Shown in pieces: positions 43,327 through 53,700 of a stretch of DNA of 64,000 nt. Every line of letters starts with the position of its first letter. Position 1 is the stretch's first letter. The DNA comes from Pantoea rodasii (GTDB lineage: Bacteria; Pseudomonadota; Gammaproteobacteria; Enterobacterales; Enterobacteriaceae), in assembly GCF_002095465.1 (NCBI RefSeq), contig NZ_MLFP01000006.1:1-64000 (forward strand), in the 5' to 3' direction. The notes under the pieces were generated by a model, which worked only from the letters and a program-made list of their open reading frames with translations, was not told the origin of the DNA and searched no databases. Both the position numbers and the translations under genes were made by a program.

Positions 43327-44523
43327 ATGAAGCGCAACCGCGTCAACGTGCTGACCGTCGTCAACTCCGCTTCAAACATCACCACTGAAACCATCGACGG
43401 CAAGCCACATATTGTGGTTCGCGGAATCACGCCCGTTGTCGATGACATTGTGATGAACCGGAAGTTGTACCCGGCAGCAGAAATTGAGAAGGCGTTTAAC
43501 ACGCTTGAGCGAAATCCAATGCCATTCGGCCACCCAAAGGTGGACGGCAAGCACGTATCGGCCCGCGATGTCCGCGCAGTAAACAACTATCACGTTGGCG
43601 CATGGCTACAGAACGTCAGCCACGTTGATGGCAAAGTCACTGGCGACATGTACGTTGACCGCCGCTATGCCGAAGGCAGTGACAATGGCAAGCGACTGAT
43701 CAACCGCCTGGACGAAATGGCATCCAAAGCCAATGTGGACCCAATTCACATCTCTACCGGCCTGCTTTATTCCGGCATCGCTGCAAATGGTGAATCGAAG
43801 GGCAAAAAATACAACGAAATCGCCACGAACATGATGTTCGACCATGTTGCGGTGCTGCTCGACGAGCCGGGCGCCGGAACACCAGATGAAGGCGTGGGCA
43901 TCTTCGTTAACTCCGATGGCTCGGAGCAGGAACTTGAAGTCGTCAACCTGTCGGAAGGCCAATCACCCGACACAGATTCCCCGCATGACCCTGCACTCAA
44001 ATCATTTTTTACTCAGCTAAAGGCGTTTTTCAGCGCCAACAGCAATTTCGTCAAAGAGGAAGCAAACCCGATGAAAGAACTCATCACCAATGCGCTGAAA
44101 GCGAAAGGTATCGACGTTGAAGGTAAGTCCGATGCTGAGCTGATGGACGCTTACAACCAGATGGCCGCCGATGATGCGACAGCGAAAGCTGCAGCTGATG
44201 AAAAGGCCAAGAAAGATAAAGAAGAGGCTGACCGCAAAGCCAAAGAAACCGCCACCAACAGCGAAGAAGCCCCGGCATGGTTCAAGCCCTTCGCCGAAAA
44301 ACTGAGCACCATTGAAAACGGCATGGTCGTTAACTCTGACAAAGAAAAAAGTGAAAAGCGCGCTGCGGTTAAAGCCAAGTTCCAGCTCGACGATCTGGCT
44401 GTTAATGCCCTCGACGGCGCTGCTCTTGATGGCTTCTACGCACAGTGCCAGTCAACCACGGGTCTGAACGGCGGTCTGCGTCAGGTAAACAACACCAATT
44501 CATTCAGCGAAATGCCGGAGTAA
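43327..44523 (+). CDS. Prohead protease / scaffold fusion (DUF2213)
   Basis: 398 residues. N-terminal DUF2213 domain (VRGITPVVDDIVMNRKLYPA, NPMPFGHPKVDGKHVSARD) followed by a charged coiled coil (ADEKAKKDKEEADRKAKETA) as in scaffolds. The in-frame ATG at 44,071 (MKELITNALKAKGIDVEGKS) has GAGGAAG upstream and could give a separate scaffold product, as lambda C/Nu3 does. Confidence 0.82.
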   Translation: MKRNRVNVLTVVNSASNITTETIDGKPHIVVRGITPVVDDIVMNRKLYPAAEIEKAFNTLERNPMPFGHPKVDGKHVSARDVRAVNNYHVGAWLQNVSHVDGKVTGDMYVDRRYAEGSDNGKRLINRLDEMASKANVDPIHISTGLLYSGIAANGESKGKKYNEIATNMMFDHVAVLLDEPGAGTPDEGVGIFVNSDGSEQELEVVNLSEGQSPDTDSPHDPALKSFFTQLKAFFSANSNFVKEEANPMKELITNALKAKGIDVEGKSDAELMDAYNQMAADDATAKAAADEKAKKDKEEADRKAKETATNSEEAPAWFKPFAEKLSTIENGMVVNSDKEKSEKRAAVKAKFQLDDLAVNALDGAALDGFYAQCQSTTGLNGGLRQVNNTNSFSEMPE

Positions 44524-44526
44524 GAA

Positions 44527-44967
44527 ATGGCTAAAGATGGAAAGCACGTCATCCATGCGGGTGGCATTTTTGCTAATCCGCAACTTCATCGTGAAGGCGC
44601 CGCGGCGGCTGACACTCAACCCGGCACCATTGGCTTCTTCGATAACACCACGAAAAAGTTCACTGCCTCGGTAGATGGTAACGAAGAGGCGATCCTATAT
44701 GTGGCTAACTATGACTATCTGCGCTGCAAAACGGTAGATGACAAGATTGCCGCGGGCGATTGGGTTGTAGCGATGCACCCAACGCCTGGTGTTTTCTTCA
44801 ACGTGCCGGCCGCGACTGGCACCTACACCAAGGGCCAACCGCTGTCGATCGCCAATGGTCGCGTAAAAGCGTTAGCTGCTGATGAATCTATCCGCGCATT
44901 CGTGGAAGAAGACCGTTCAACCACCATCGCGACTGCAGGCGATCTCCTGCGCGTTGTCATTAAGTAA
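44527..44967 (+). CDS. Head decoration / structural cement protein
   Basis: 146 residues: GTIGFFDNTTKKFTASVDGN, VAMHPTPGVFFNVPAATGTY, DRSTTIATAGDLLRVVIK. The glycine-rich beta pattern and position before the capsid gene fit a capsid-stabilising protein. Confidence 0.72.
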   Translation: MAKDGKHVIHAGGIFANPQLHREGAAAADTQPGTIGFFDNTTKKFTASVDGNEEAILYVANYDYLRCKTVDDKIAAGDWVVAMHPTPGVFFNVPAATGTYTKGQPLSIANGRVKALAADESIRAFVEEDRSTTIATAGDLLRVVIK

Positions 44968-44977
44968 GGAGCACCGA

Positions 44978-46054
44978 ATGTTTGTATTCTCCACCCGAAT
45001 GGCAACTGAGACGCGCAACCTTGAGGCAAACACTGCTCAGTTCCGCGAACTGGAGTTTGCCCGTAATGCCAGCGCTCAGGCTGCTGCTGACTTCATCGCC
45101 CGCACCCGTGTACGTGGTGAAGCGGCCAATGCTCCGCAACTGGATGCAGTCAACGCAGTCGACGATATTCGTCGCCTGTACCGCGCTTATGATCAGACCG
45201 TTCTGGCTGAGTTCGAGCCAAACACTGAGTTCACGCTGCTTAACGACCTTATGCCGCTGTCTCGCTCAGTTCGCCTGGAAGAGTCAGTGTATGAGTACGC
45301 TCGCACCGGCGGTCGCGGCTGGGCTCACACTTCCATGTCCGGCCAGATTGGTGCGGCACTTGATGCGAAGTCCTACACCTTCGACGGCACCATGGTTCCT
45401 ATCCATGATTCTGGCTTCAAGTTCAACTGGCGTGATCCGGTCTTCAACAAAGGCTCCGCACTTTCATCACTGGCCGATGCTCAGGCTGGCTCGGTGAATG
45501 ATGTGCGTCGTCAGTATGTTGACTACATCTGGGAAGGCTTCCGTGACGCAGCGGGGAACTTCATCAGCTTCGACGGTAAAACATGGAAGGGCCTTCGCCA
45601 TGACGAGCGCGTTGCTCAGGTGACGCTGGCTGTCAACTTTGCGACCAGCACCGATGTTAAAGCGATGCGTGCAGGTGCGATTGCGCTGCGTGATGTACTG
45701 AAGCTGCAAAACATGCAGTACGGTCAGCAGACCTGGTACGTTTCAAGCGAAATCATGTCGAACTGGGAACAGTATTTCGATGTGAACTCTCTGCGAACCG
45801 TGCTGGAAGAAATTGCGAAACTGGCTGGTATCTCGGCTATCAAAGAAGATTCCGAACTGTCAGGCAATGAAATCGTGATTGTTCCGCTGGCGGCCGGTGT
45901 TATCGCCCCAATCGTAGGTCAGGCTTTCGGCACTGTTGCCGATCCGCGCCAGTTCTACAACAGCGATTACATCTGGCGCACATGGGGTGCTGCTGGCCTC
46001 ATGGTTAAGCAGGACATCAACGGCCACTTCTCTGTCATCCACGCCTCGAGCTAA
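44978..46054 (+). CDS. Major capsid protein
   Basis: 358 residues from the ATG at 44,978 (MFVFSTRMATETRNLEANTA) behind AAGGAG. HK97-fold family (DUF6260-like): TVLAEFEPNTEFTLLNDLMP, YVSSEIMSNWEQYFDVNSLR, NGHFSVIHASS. Forms the icosahedral shell. Confidence 0.85.
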   Translation: MFVFSTRMATETRNLEANTAQFRELEFARNASAQAAADFIARTRVRGEAANAPQLDAVNAVDDIRRLYRAYDQTVLAEFEPNTEFTLLNDLMPLSRSVRLEESVYEYARTGGRGWAHTSMSGQIGAALDAKSYTFDGTMVPIHDSGFKFNWRDPVFNKGSALSSLADAQAGSVNDVRRQYVDYIWEGFRDAAGNFISFDGKTWKGLRHDERVAQVTLAVNFATSTDVKAMRAGAIALRDVLKLQNMQYGQQTWYVSSEIMSNWEQYFDVNSLRTVLEEIAKLAGISAIKEDSELSGNEIVIVPLAAGVIAPIVGQAFGTVADPRQFYNSDYIWRTWGAAGLMVKQDINGHFSVIHASS

Positions 46055-46063
46055 GGAAACATC

Positions 46064-46465
46064 ATGGCACTCGTAAAGATCATCGCAGCAAACCTCTTTG
46101 CCGGTGCCAACTTCCAGAAACTGGAGGTTGGTAAGGTTTATGACGTGGACAGCGCGATCGCTGAAAAGTGGGTCGAGCAAGGCAAGGCTGAGACATCCAA
46201 AGAGAAGGCCAGTGATAAACTGGTATTCGAAGTGGCCACGCCTTCAGCGCCGGTTAGCACTGACTCTTCTGCGCTTCAGGATCAACTGAACGTCGCGCTG
46301 GAGCAGCTGAAAACTGCTCAGACCGATGCAGAGGCGAAGGATGTGGCGCATGCAGCCGCGCTGGAGCAGCTGAAAACGGATCACGCCACTGAACTGGAAG
46401 CCGAGAAAGCCCGAGCTGATAAAGCTGAAGCTGACCTGGTGGAAGCAACCAAGAAGGCGAAATAA
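46064..46465 (+). CDS. Hypothetical head-region protein
   Basis: 133 residues: a small N-terminal domain (NFQKLEVGKVYDVDSAIAEK) like phage capsid-associated proteins and an Ala/Glu-rich coiled coil at ~75-133. Function unknown. Confidence 0.65.
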   Translation: MALVKIIAANLFAGANFQKLEVGKVYDVDSAIAEKWVEQGKAETSKEKASDKLVFEVATPSAPVSTDSSALQDQLNVALEQLKTAQTDAEAKDVAHAAALEQLKTDHATELEAEKARADKAEADLVEATKKAK

Positions 46466-46467
46466 CC

Positions 46468-46845
46468 ATGGCAGCCCAAATCACGCTGGATGACGTAAAA
46501 CCGCTGATGGCTGAATTGGGATTCACGGTTCCTGATGCTGTCCTGCAGTTACTTCTCGACCAGGTAAATGCCACGTCTGCATGCATGGACGGGGCGGGCT
46601 ACTCCGAAAGCCTGCAGAAGCTCATGCTTATCTATGCAGCCGCGAGACTGGCCGCCCTGTCCGGTGCCAGAAAGATTGCTTCTCAGTCTGCTCCGTCTGG
46701 CGCTTCACGCTCGTTCACCTACGACAGCTCCGGTACGGATTACCTGTATAGGCAGTTGCTGTCATGGGATACGAACGGCTGTCTTGGTGGCCTGCCTCTT
46801 TCTGGCGTGTCGGTTGGCTTCTTCGAAGTTGTCGGGGGCTGCTGA
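46468..46845 (+). CDS. Head-tail connector protein
   Basis: 125 residues; AAQITLDDVKPLMAELGFTV and LMLIYAAARLAALSGARKIA resemble small helical adaptor proteins that follow the capsid gene (gp6-like). Assignment by position and helix pattern. Confidence 0.65.
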   Translation: MAAQITLDDVKPLMAELGFTVPDAVLQLLLDQVNATSACMDGAGYSESLQKLMLIYAAARLAALSGARKIASQSAPSGASRSFTYDSSGTDYLYRQLLSWDTNGCLGGLPLSGVSVGFFEVVGGC

Positions 46846-47012
46846 TGAACTGGCAACCCCCATCATCACCGCCGAAACCTTACGATCGCGTCTGGCTTAA
46901 AACGTCCACTGGCCGGGAAACAACCGGCTACTTCAACAGCGGCGGTGAGTGGGTGTTCAACTGCAGACGTGTTGCCGCTGAAAAGCCCATTGTACTTGGC
47001 TGGAGGGCGTGA
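46845..47012 (+). CDS. Small hypothetical protein (55 aa)
   Basis: MNWQPPSSPPKPYDRVWLKT start; TGYFNSGGEWVFNCRRVAAE. The ATG overlaps the previous stop (TGATG). Small beta-rich protein of the head-tail junction region; unknown. Confidence 0.6.
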   Translation: MNWQPPSSPPKPYDRVWLKTSTGRETTGYFNSGGEWVFNCRRVAAEKPIVLGWRA

Positions 47013-47013
47013 A

Positions 47014-47361
47014 ATGTCATCATTAGCGAGCTGGTCTTACACGGCTCAGGCGACCGTCTGGCGCACACTCGGGCTGAATGAGTATGGCGATTCGCTTGGA
47101 TGGTCGGAGCCGTTAGTCATCGCCTGTGATTATCAGGGCGGCCTGTCTAAACGCCTCGGCGCTATCGGTGTAGAAAAGGTCGTTAAAAACACCATCTGGA
47201 CTGAATATGCGCTGGCTACCCCTGGCGACTACATCCTGATCGGCGCATCGGCTGAGCCTGACCCCATGGTTGCGGGCGCTGACGAAATCATACAGTCAAT
47301 TCAGTACGCCGATACGTTCGAGCGTACTGCTGATGACTGGGCGATCATCACGGGAGTGTGA
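47014..47361 (+). CDS. Head-tail joining protein
   Basis: 115 residues from the ATG behind GGAGGGC (MSSLASWSYTAQATVWRTLG). Beta-rich, with IWTEYALATPGDYILIGASA. Fits a head completion or stopper protein by size and position; family uncertain. Confidence 0.6.
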   Translation: MSSLASWSYTAQATVWRTLGLNEYGDSLGWSEPLVIACDYQGGLSKRLGAIGVEKVVKNTIWTEYALATPGDYILIGASAEPDPMVAGADEIIQSIQYADTFERTADDWAIITGV

Positions 47362-47732
47362 CCATGGGCATCAAAATACGTGGAGTTGAGCAGGCTAAGA
47401 GAAACCTTGATGCAGTCATCAATGATATTCAGGGGCGGAGGGTTTTGCGAGCCATCCAGAGCGTGCTGATCATCGGTTCGTCTCAGGCGGCACTCTACAC
47501 GCCAATCGACACATCAACGCTGCTAAATAGCCAGTACCGTGAGGTGACTGCGAGCGGAACACGCATTGTTGGTCGCGTAGGTTATTCGGCCAACTATGCC
47601 GTCTACGTTCACGACCCTAATATCCCGCAAAACTTCAGGCGCTCAACCGCTCAGAAAGAGTTTCTGTCCAAAGGCTTTGAGGATTCGCGCGATGCCATCA
47701 GTGCAGCGATCAAAAGGGAGATGGTGCTTTGA
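47358..47732 (+). CDS. HK97 gp10-like tail component
   Basis: 124 residues: IKIRGVEQAKRNLDAVINDI and SQAALYTPIDTSTLLNSQYR match the gp10/neck family. GTG start, or ATG two codons on. Completes the head-tail interface. Confidence 0.78.
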   Translation: MTMGIKIRGVEQAKRNLDAVINDIQGRRVLRAIQSVLIIGSSQAALYTPIDTSTLLNSQYREVTASGTRIVGRVGYSANYAVYVHDPNIPQNFRRSTAQKEFLSKGFEDSRDAISAAIKREMVL

Positions 47733-48115
47733 ATCCTCCAATGCATACGCGCGTGCGTAATTACATGGTGGATGCAGGTCTAACGGACGGGTTTAAAACG
47801 CAGTTGCTTGTCTGGTATGACACAGGCACAGAATCGGATAAGTTCATGGTATTTCGCCCAAATGGTGGTAGCGCGGTACGCAGCCAGCTTGGTGCTGAAT
47901 ATTATGTCCTTCTGGATGTGGTCGGTGCCAAAGGCGGCAACGGTGTAGTTGATGAAGTGGTTCAGTCCATCATCTCCTACGTCCAGCAAAACCCCATGTC
48001 TGACAACTGTATCGGCTATCTGCAAAACCTTGGTGGCATACCTGCTCCCGTTCTCACCACCGAAGGCCGTCTGGTCTATCGACTTCAGTTTGTTGCCACT
48101 TTCGGCAGCTCCTAA
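47729..48115 (+). CDS. Tail terminator protein
   Basis: 128 residues, probably from the TTG at 47,729 that overlaps the previous stop and follows GGGAG. TGTESDKFMVFRPNGGSAVR and YYVLLDVVGAKGGNGVVDEV are typical of siphophage tail terminators (lambda U role). Caps the tail tube. Confidence 0.72.
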   Translation: MNPPMHTRVRNYMVDAGLTDGFKTQLLVWYDTGTESDKFMVFRPNGGSAVRSQLGAEYYVLLDVVGAKGGNGVVDEVVQSIISYVQQNPMSDNCIGYLQNLGGIPAPVLTTEGRLVYRLQFVATFGSS

Positions 48116-48136
48116 AACGTTAAAGAGGAATTAAAC

Positions 48137-48880
48137 ATGGCTGAATGCCAGAACAGCAACGAACGTTTGTTCGGTGGCGCCGTTGTGCTTGAAGTTGCCG
48201 ATGGCTGCAGCGATGTGCTGCCGCAGGAATCGGAATGGAAAGCACTGGCGGCAGGTACAACAAAAGGTTTCGACTTCAGCCCGAATAGTGTCACCAGTGA
48301 TGCTGATGACGGCAAGGGATATGTTGAAACTATCGTAACCAACTCGGATTTCACCATTAGTTTTGAGGGTGAAGTTCGTAAGAAGGACAAGCTTGATCAA
48401 TATGGCGTTGGTCGTTTGATTAAGTATTACCATACTGAAATCTCCAACCGCCGACAGCCTGGTATTTGGGTTCGTCTGGAATACGGTCCAATCACGTTCA
48501 TTGGTTACATGAACATCACTGCTCTTAGCTCTAGCGGTGGGACCAACGATATTGTGCCAATCACCACTGAGTTTAAGGTGGGTGATGCCAGTACCATTCA
48601 GGTGATCGACACCGACGAGACCATTCCAGCAACTGGTGTAACTGTTGCACCGGCGACAGCATCGCTCGCCGTTGGAGCTACGCGCCAATTAACGGGCGCA
48701 GTCCAGCCAACAGATGCAACCGACCGCACCGGAACCTGGACAACTTCAGATGCTACTAAGGCCACCGTGAGCAATACAGGCCTTGTCACTGCGGTGGCAG
48801 CGGGTAGTGTGACGATCACCTTCACATCTACCGATGGCAGTTTCACCGCCAATTGCGCAGTAACGGTTACCGCTTCGTAA
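48137..48880 (+). CDS. Major tail tube protein with C-terminal Ig-like (BIG2) domain
   Basis: 247 residues. Tube domain to ~160 (SEWKALAAGTTKGFDFSPNS, VRLEYGPITFIGYMNI), then a bacterial Ig-like domain at ~165-247 (VTVAPATASLAVGATRQLTG, TGTWTTSDATKATVSNTGLV). Lambda V has the same plan. The domain is displayed on the tail surface. Confidence 0.87.
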   Translation: MAECQNSNERLFGGAVVLEVADGCSDVLPQESEWKALAAGTTKGFDFSPNSVTSDADDGKGYVETIVTNSDFTISFEGEVRKKDKLDQYGVGRLIKYYHTEISNRRQPGIWVRLEYGPITFIGYMNITALSSSGGTNDIVPITTEFKVGDASTIQVIDTDETIPATGVTVAPATASLAVGATRQLTGAVQPTDATDRTGTWTTSDATKATVSNTGLVTAVAAGSVTITFTSTDGSFTANCAVTVTAS

Positions 48881-48929
48881 CCATTCCAAGGGGTAGCGTG
48901 CTGCCCCTGATAATGCTTATGGAGACCAT

Positions 48930-49604
48930 ATGACACCATACAAAGAGATTGGCGAGTGCCTGGTCTCAATGGGCGACCATGATTACTTTTTCCGTCCATC
49001 TTTCGCAAATATGATGCGTATTGGCGATCCGGAATCGATAGTTCAGGCCTTTTATGACCTGCATAACGACGAGTATACGTCCCTTATTCGGCGCTCTGTC
49101 GCGGCTTATGGCGGCATCCCTCAGTGGTTGATGACGTACATTGGCAGGCCGCAATTTAATAAGCCTGTGATTTATTCGGCTATGAATGTGCTTTCCGCAT
49201 GCTGTGATGACAATGTCAGCTCATTGGTTGGTGAGTTGCGCCCGGGACGCACTGGCCGCTGGTCTTTTGTTTACCGTAAGGGCGCCATGCCATTGACGGA
49301 TATGGTACTGATCGCACAGTCGCTCATTCAGCACGGCATAATCGGTAAGGCTAAGGTGAGAAAGCTGCAGCGTCACGAGGGGGGCGAGTCCACGACAGGA
49401 TTCAACGCCTTTGAATACATCAGCGCCGCGCGTACCGGACTAGAGTTATCCTGCGATGAGGCTGAAAAGCTCACAATGACTGAGTTCCAGATGCTGCTGG
49501 CTGCCAAGTTCCCGGACCAGAAGGGCTTCACTAAAGAAGAGTATGACGCGGTGGCTGATGACTATTTCGAAAGGAAAGCCAGGAGGCTAGGAAAGGCGGC
49601 ATGA
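48930..49604 (+). CDS. Tail assembly protein (DUF6246-like chaperone)
   Basis: 224 residues between the tube and tape measure genes, the position of lambda G/GT. SFANMMRIGDPESIVQAFYD and FEYISAARTGLELSCDEAEK are recognisable. I saw no obvious slippery frame. GGAGA precedes the ATG. Confidence 0.7.
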   Translation: MTPYKEIGECLVSMGDHDYFFRPSFANMMRIGDPESIVQAFYDLHNDEYTSLIRRSVAAYGGIPQWLMTYIGRPQFNKPVIYSAMNVLSACCDDNVSSLVGELRPGRTGRWSFVYRKGAMPLTDMVLIAQSLIQHGIIGKAKVRKLQRHEGGESTTGFNAFEYISAARTGLELSCDEAEKLTMTEFQMLLAAKFPDQKGFTKEEYDAVADDYFERKARRLGKAA

Positions 49605-49714
49605 ACAATAAAGGCCGCATTTTTAAGTGCGACCTTCGAATGGATTTCCGTTAATTAATTACTTAGGCATTCACACTTAAGCACGCCATAAGGGATCCCG
49701 CTTTATCGAACTCA

Positions 49715-50080
49715 TTAGCCATATATTACCGCGAGTAATGCTAATATAGCTGGAATTGCCTTAGCTGAAATCGTGAAGAAAATGTGGTATTTGGTTTTCT
49801 TATTCAATTTAGAGAGGTCATATCCAATCCAAATCACAGCCAGAGCTAACCCAACGTAAGCTAATGATAACTTCAGGTCGTTTTTGTTCAAAATTGCTGC
49901 ATTGAGCGCTGCTGCGTAAGGAATGCCAAATAAAAATGACAGAATTATTTCCAGACACATTTTATTATCACTAGGGTGGTGCAAGGGTGATGTTGTCAAA
50001 TCTTTTGGTGCCATAGGGGGCGAGGGAGGTGAAAGCGGAGGGGTTGTTAACTTAGATTGATTTTTGGTCGTGGTTTCCAA
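49715..50080 (-). CDS. Accessory membrane protein inside the tail operon
   Basis: 121 residues. A Pro/Ser/Thr-rich cytoplasmic-type N-terminus (LTTPPLSPPSPPMAPKDLTT) is followed by three hydrophobic helices (CLEIILSFLFGIPYAAALNA, LAYVGLALAVIWIGYDL, AIPAILALLAVIYG). AT-rich and antisense to the late operon, so a moron. Role unknown. Confidence 0.6.
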   Translation of the reverse strand: METTTKNQSKLTTPPLSPPSPPMAPKDLTTSPLHHPSDNKMCLEIILSFLFGIPYAAALNAAILNKNDLKLSLAYVGLALAVIWIGYDLSKLNKKTKYHIFFTISAKAIPAILALLAVIYG

Positions 50081-50229
50081 TTTTTAACTCCTTTTAAATA
50101 GTAAAAAATTCAGTAGCTTAAAATACCATTTAGCTCTTTTAATAAGAGCATATTCTGTCTTTTCATCTAGCCTACCCTTCCTTTATGCTCAACGCTACCC
50201 TGATAGATGATCAGTGCTTATGATTCTCA

Positions 50230-50436
50230 TCACTCAACAACAAACTGAGTGAACTCTTGGGCGCTATTGCCCAGTCCAAAACTGCGCAGCTCCTGAAGTA
50301 TTTCTTGTCTTTTTTCGGGTGGCAATTTAGCGATTATCAGACCGATAACCATCTTTAGTTGAACAATTTCAACCTGTGCATCGTCCATATCATCCAGGAT
50401 GCATTCAAGTTGTATGCGTTTATTGATCGCTGGCAT
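50230..50436 (-). CDS. Small helical hypothetical protein (68 aa)
   Basis: MPAINKRIQLECILDDMDDA start; VIGLIIAKLPPEKRQEILQE. Helical and soluble. Antisense to the tail genes, next to the membrane-protein gene. No recognised family. The remaining spaces (50,081-50,229 and 50,437-50,662) hold no gene I can support. Confidence 0.5.
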   Translation of the reverse strand: MPAINKRIQLECILDDMDDAQVEIVQLKMVIGLIIAKLPPEKRQEILQELRSFGLGNSAQEFTQFVVE

Positions 50437-50662
50437 GGTTTCTACTCATTAATTATTCGTTAGAGACAAAATACCTTGATCAGCAAGTTTAGAGCAACTC
50501 AACGTCCAGGCTTTTGAACCATCCGGCGACTACGCAGAACAAGTATTTATCACAGCATGTCCTGGGACTAATGGGCACAACCTATAGCATCATCGAACAA
50601 TTACAGCGCCCCCAAATCATAGATGCACTCAGGGGATGATAACCCCTAACTAAAAGTGACTG

Positions 50663-50684
50663 ACCCGCCTCAAGCGGGTTTTTT
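50663..50684 (+). terminator. Terminator just before the tape measure gene
   Basis: ACCCGC pairs with GCGGGT and is followed by six T, 18 bases before the tape measure start. Late transcription must read through it, presumably with Q-type antitermination. Confidence 0.75.
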
Positions 50685-50701
50685 ATTGTCCGGAGATCGT
50701 G

Positions 50702-53700
50702 ATGTCAGAAAAAGTCGGAGACATTTACTACGAGGTTGGCGCTGACATTGCCCCGCTTCTGCAGGGATCATCACAGGCCAACGCCGCGCTTGATGCCATG
50801 GGAAAAGGTGCTGACAAAGCATCAGGTAACATGGATGGGCTTGAGCGTTCCGCATCAAAAACCGGCAAAGCCGTGGCCCGCGCCGCTGACGATGCCAGCC
50901 AGGCAGCGAAGATTATGGAGCGCCTCGGTAATGAAATCGCGGTGCTGGAAGAGGCCAGCCAGAATGGAGCCCGCAGTGCCACTGTCCTGGCTGCACAATT
51001 GATAGCAGCAGGTGATGCATCTGAAGCGCAGACAAAAGAAATTGGTAATCTTGCTGGTAAGCTTTTCGACGTTAAAGAAGCAGCTGCAGAGTCAGCGAAG
51101 TCAGTTGCAGCAAATACAGCGGCAATGCAGCGCGCTCAGTCAGCCATAGCATCACTGGAAAGCGACGTATCGGTGTTTAGCACTGAGATGGAGTCAGGAT
51201 CACGTAGTGCGGCTATCCTCGCAGCACAGTTAAAAGCGGGCGAAGGCGCAACGCAGGACCAAAAGAATCGCATTAGCGAACTAACCGGCAAGCTTTACGA
51301 CATGAAGGCAGCCCAGGATGCGTCAGCGCGCGCCACTATGCTCGCATCCAAGCAGGCGGCACAGCAGGCTAATGATGCGGCAAAACTACGCTCGCTGTCT
51401 TCCAGCCTCACTCAGCAGATCGCAATCCTCACTGAACAGCAGAAGAATGGTGCACGAAGCGCGGCGATGCTGGCGGCACGTTTACAGGCCGGTTCCACAG
51501 CGACAGCGACACAGCGTAAAGAAATCGGGGAGTTGGCCGGAAAACTTTATGACCTGAAACAGGCACAAGATCAGGCTAATACTGCTCAGCAGAAATCTAC
51601 CGGCATTATGGGCGGGCTGAAAACCGGGCTGACAGCAATAGCGTCTGTTATCGCAATCTCTCAGTTGGTTCAGTACGGCAAACAGTTCCTTGAAATTGCA
51701 GACACAATGACGCAGCTGCAGGCACGCATTGATCGACTGTCATCAAGCGCGAAAGAGGGCGCAGAGACATTTCAGGCGCTTTCATCTATCGCGTCTGCAT
51801 CAGGTTCCAGCCTGAAGGACACAGAGAAGCTTTGGGAAACACTCACCTCATCCCTGAAGAGCGCTGGAGCAAGCAACGCGCAGATCCTCACACTGACAGA
51901 TACCCTCCAGAAAATTGGGCGCATTGGTGGCTCATCTACTGCAGAAATGGCTAACGCTTTACGCCAGTTTGGGCAGTCAATTGCAGGCGGAACGGTACGC
52001 GCGGAGGAATTTAACTCCATCATCGAGCAGATGCCTGAGTTAGCGCGCCAGATGGCGGCAGGACTTGGCATCTCTGTGGGCGAACTGCGCAAGCGCATGC
52101 TTGAGGGCAAACTATCAGCAGAAGATGCGCTCAATGCCATCATGACGCAGACAGGGCTGGTGAATCAGGAGTTCTCCAAGCTTCCTCGCACCGTGGATCA
52201 GGCAACAAACAGCCTGACGATTTCATTCCAGGAATTGGTTAAGCAGATAAATGATACCACCGGCGCAAGCACCGGCATGGTTCATGTCATCGACTCAATC
52301 ACTGCAGCAATCGACAGGCTTGCAGGCCGGGTGCCAAACGCGACACAGCAGATTTCAGACCTGAACAGCACTGCTGACATGTTTGCCCGTCGCGCAAGAA
52401 CTTACTCGTTTCTTGGTCTTGATGGCTGGGCAGCACAGGCAGAGGGAATCAACGCAGTCAGTAATAAGGCTGCAGCGCTTGTAGGAGATTTGGCAGCAAT
52501 CTCAAAAGCCAATGCTTCGGCAAGTAACCAACCGATAAAGATAGATGGCGCAGGGGCCGCAGACGAACTCAGCAAACTTGAAAAGTCCACGAAGCGAAAA
52601 CTGGAGTTATCCAGGTTAGAGGGCGAAGCACGCGCAAGACTGCAGGCGCAATATGATGCGGAAGATGCTGGTATCACAGACAGCAAGCGCATTAAGGCAC
52701 TTCAAGACGAATATGCCGCGACAGAAAAGAATACCAGCGCGCGAAAATCCTCAGCAGCGGAAGGTAAAAAAGCTTCATCGCAGGCTGAATCAGATGCGCA
52801 AAAGTTGGAGGTTCTTCGTCAGAAGTCTGATCAGGTTGCGGACTCAACTAAAGAGCTTTCTCGTTCACAAGCCATTCTGCAGGCACAACAATCCCTGAGC
52901 AAAAGCGCTACCGATGCTCAGATTCTTCAGGCAGGAGAGTATGCGGCCAAGATATGGGACCAGAATAACGCCCTCAAGCAACAGGCACAGATCAAACAGG
53001 GTCAAAACTTTGCAAATCAGGAGGTGGCAGCTGGTAAGGCATCAGTTAACCCGCTTACTGGCGAAGCTGTTGATCCTGTTGCTCAGATTGACCAGCAAGA
53101 ACAGAAAAAACTCGCAGCACTCGCAAACTATCAAGCCATTGACCTTCAAAATGCTCAATTGTATGAAGATGCGAAAACTTCTATTCAGCAACAGGCGGCC
53201 AATGCTCGCGAGCAAATTGCGATAACTGAAAGGCAGACCTACCAACAGAATATGAGCAATTTGCTTGGCGCCACATCTGACTCTGTCGGTGCAGTAGCAG
53301 ATGCCATTGGGCAGGCTGCTGGTAAGTCTAGCGCTGCTTACCAAGCCATGTTCGCCATAAGCAAAGGATTCGCAGTTGCTCAGGCAGCACTTAACTTACA
53401 AACAGCCATAGGCAATGCAATGGCGCTTCCATATCCTGCAAACATTCCCGCAATTGCTCAGGCAGTTGCAGCTGGGGGGCAGATGGTCAGTGCAATTAGC
53501 AGTATTTCCTACGGCGGCGGCCGAGAAAAAGGTGGGCCCGTTGACGGAAACAGTATCTACCGGGTAGGTGAAGGCGGTAAGCCAGAAATCTTCAAGGCCA
53601 GCAATGGAAACCAGTACATGATCCCCGGCGATAACGGGTCGGTGATCAGCAATAAGGATATTGGCGGTTCGAGCGGTGGGGGCGGAGTGATTGAACAGCA

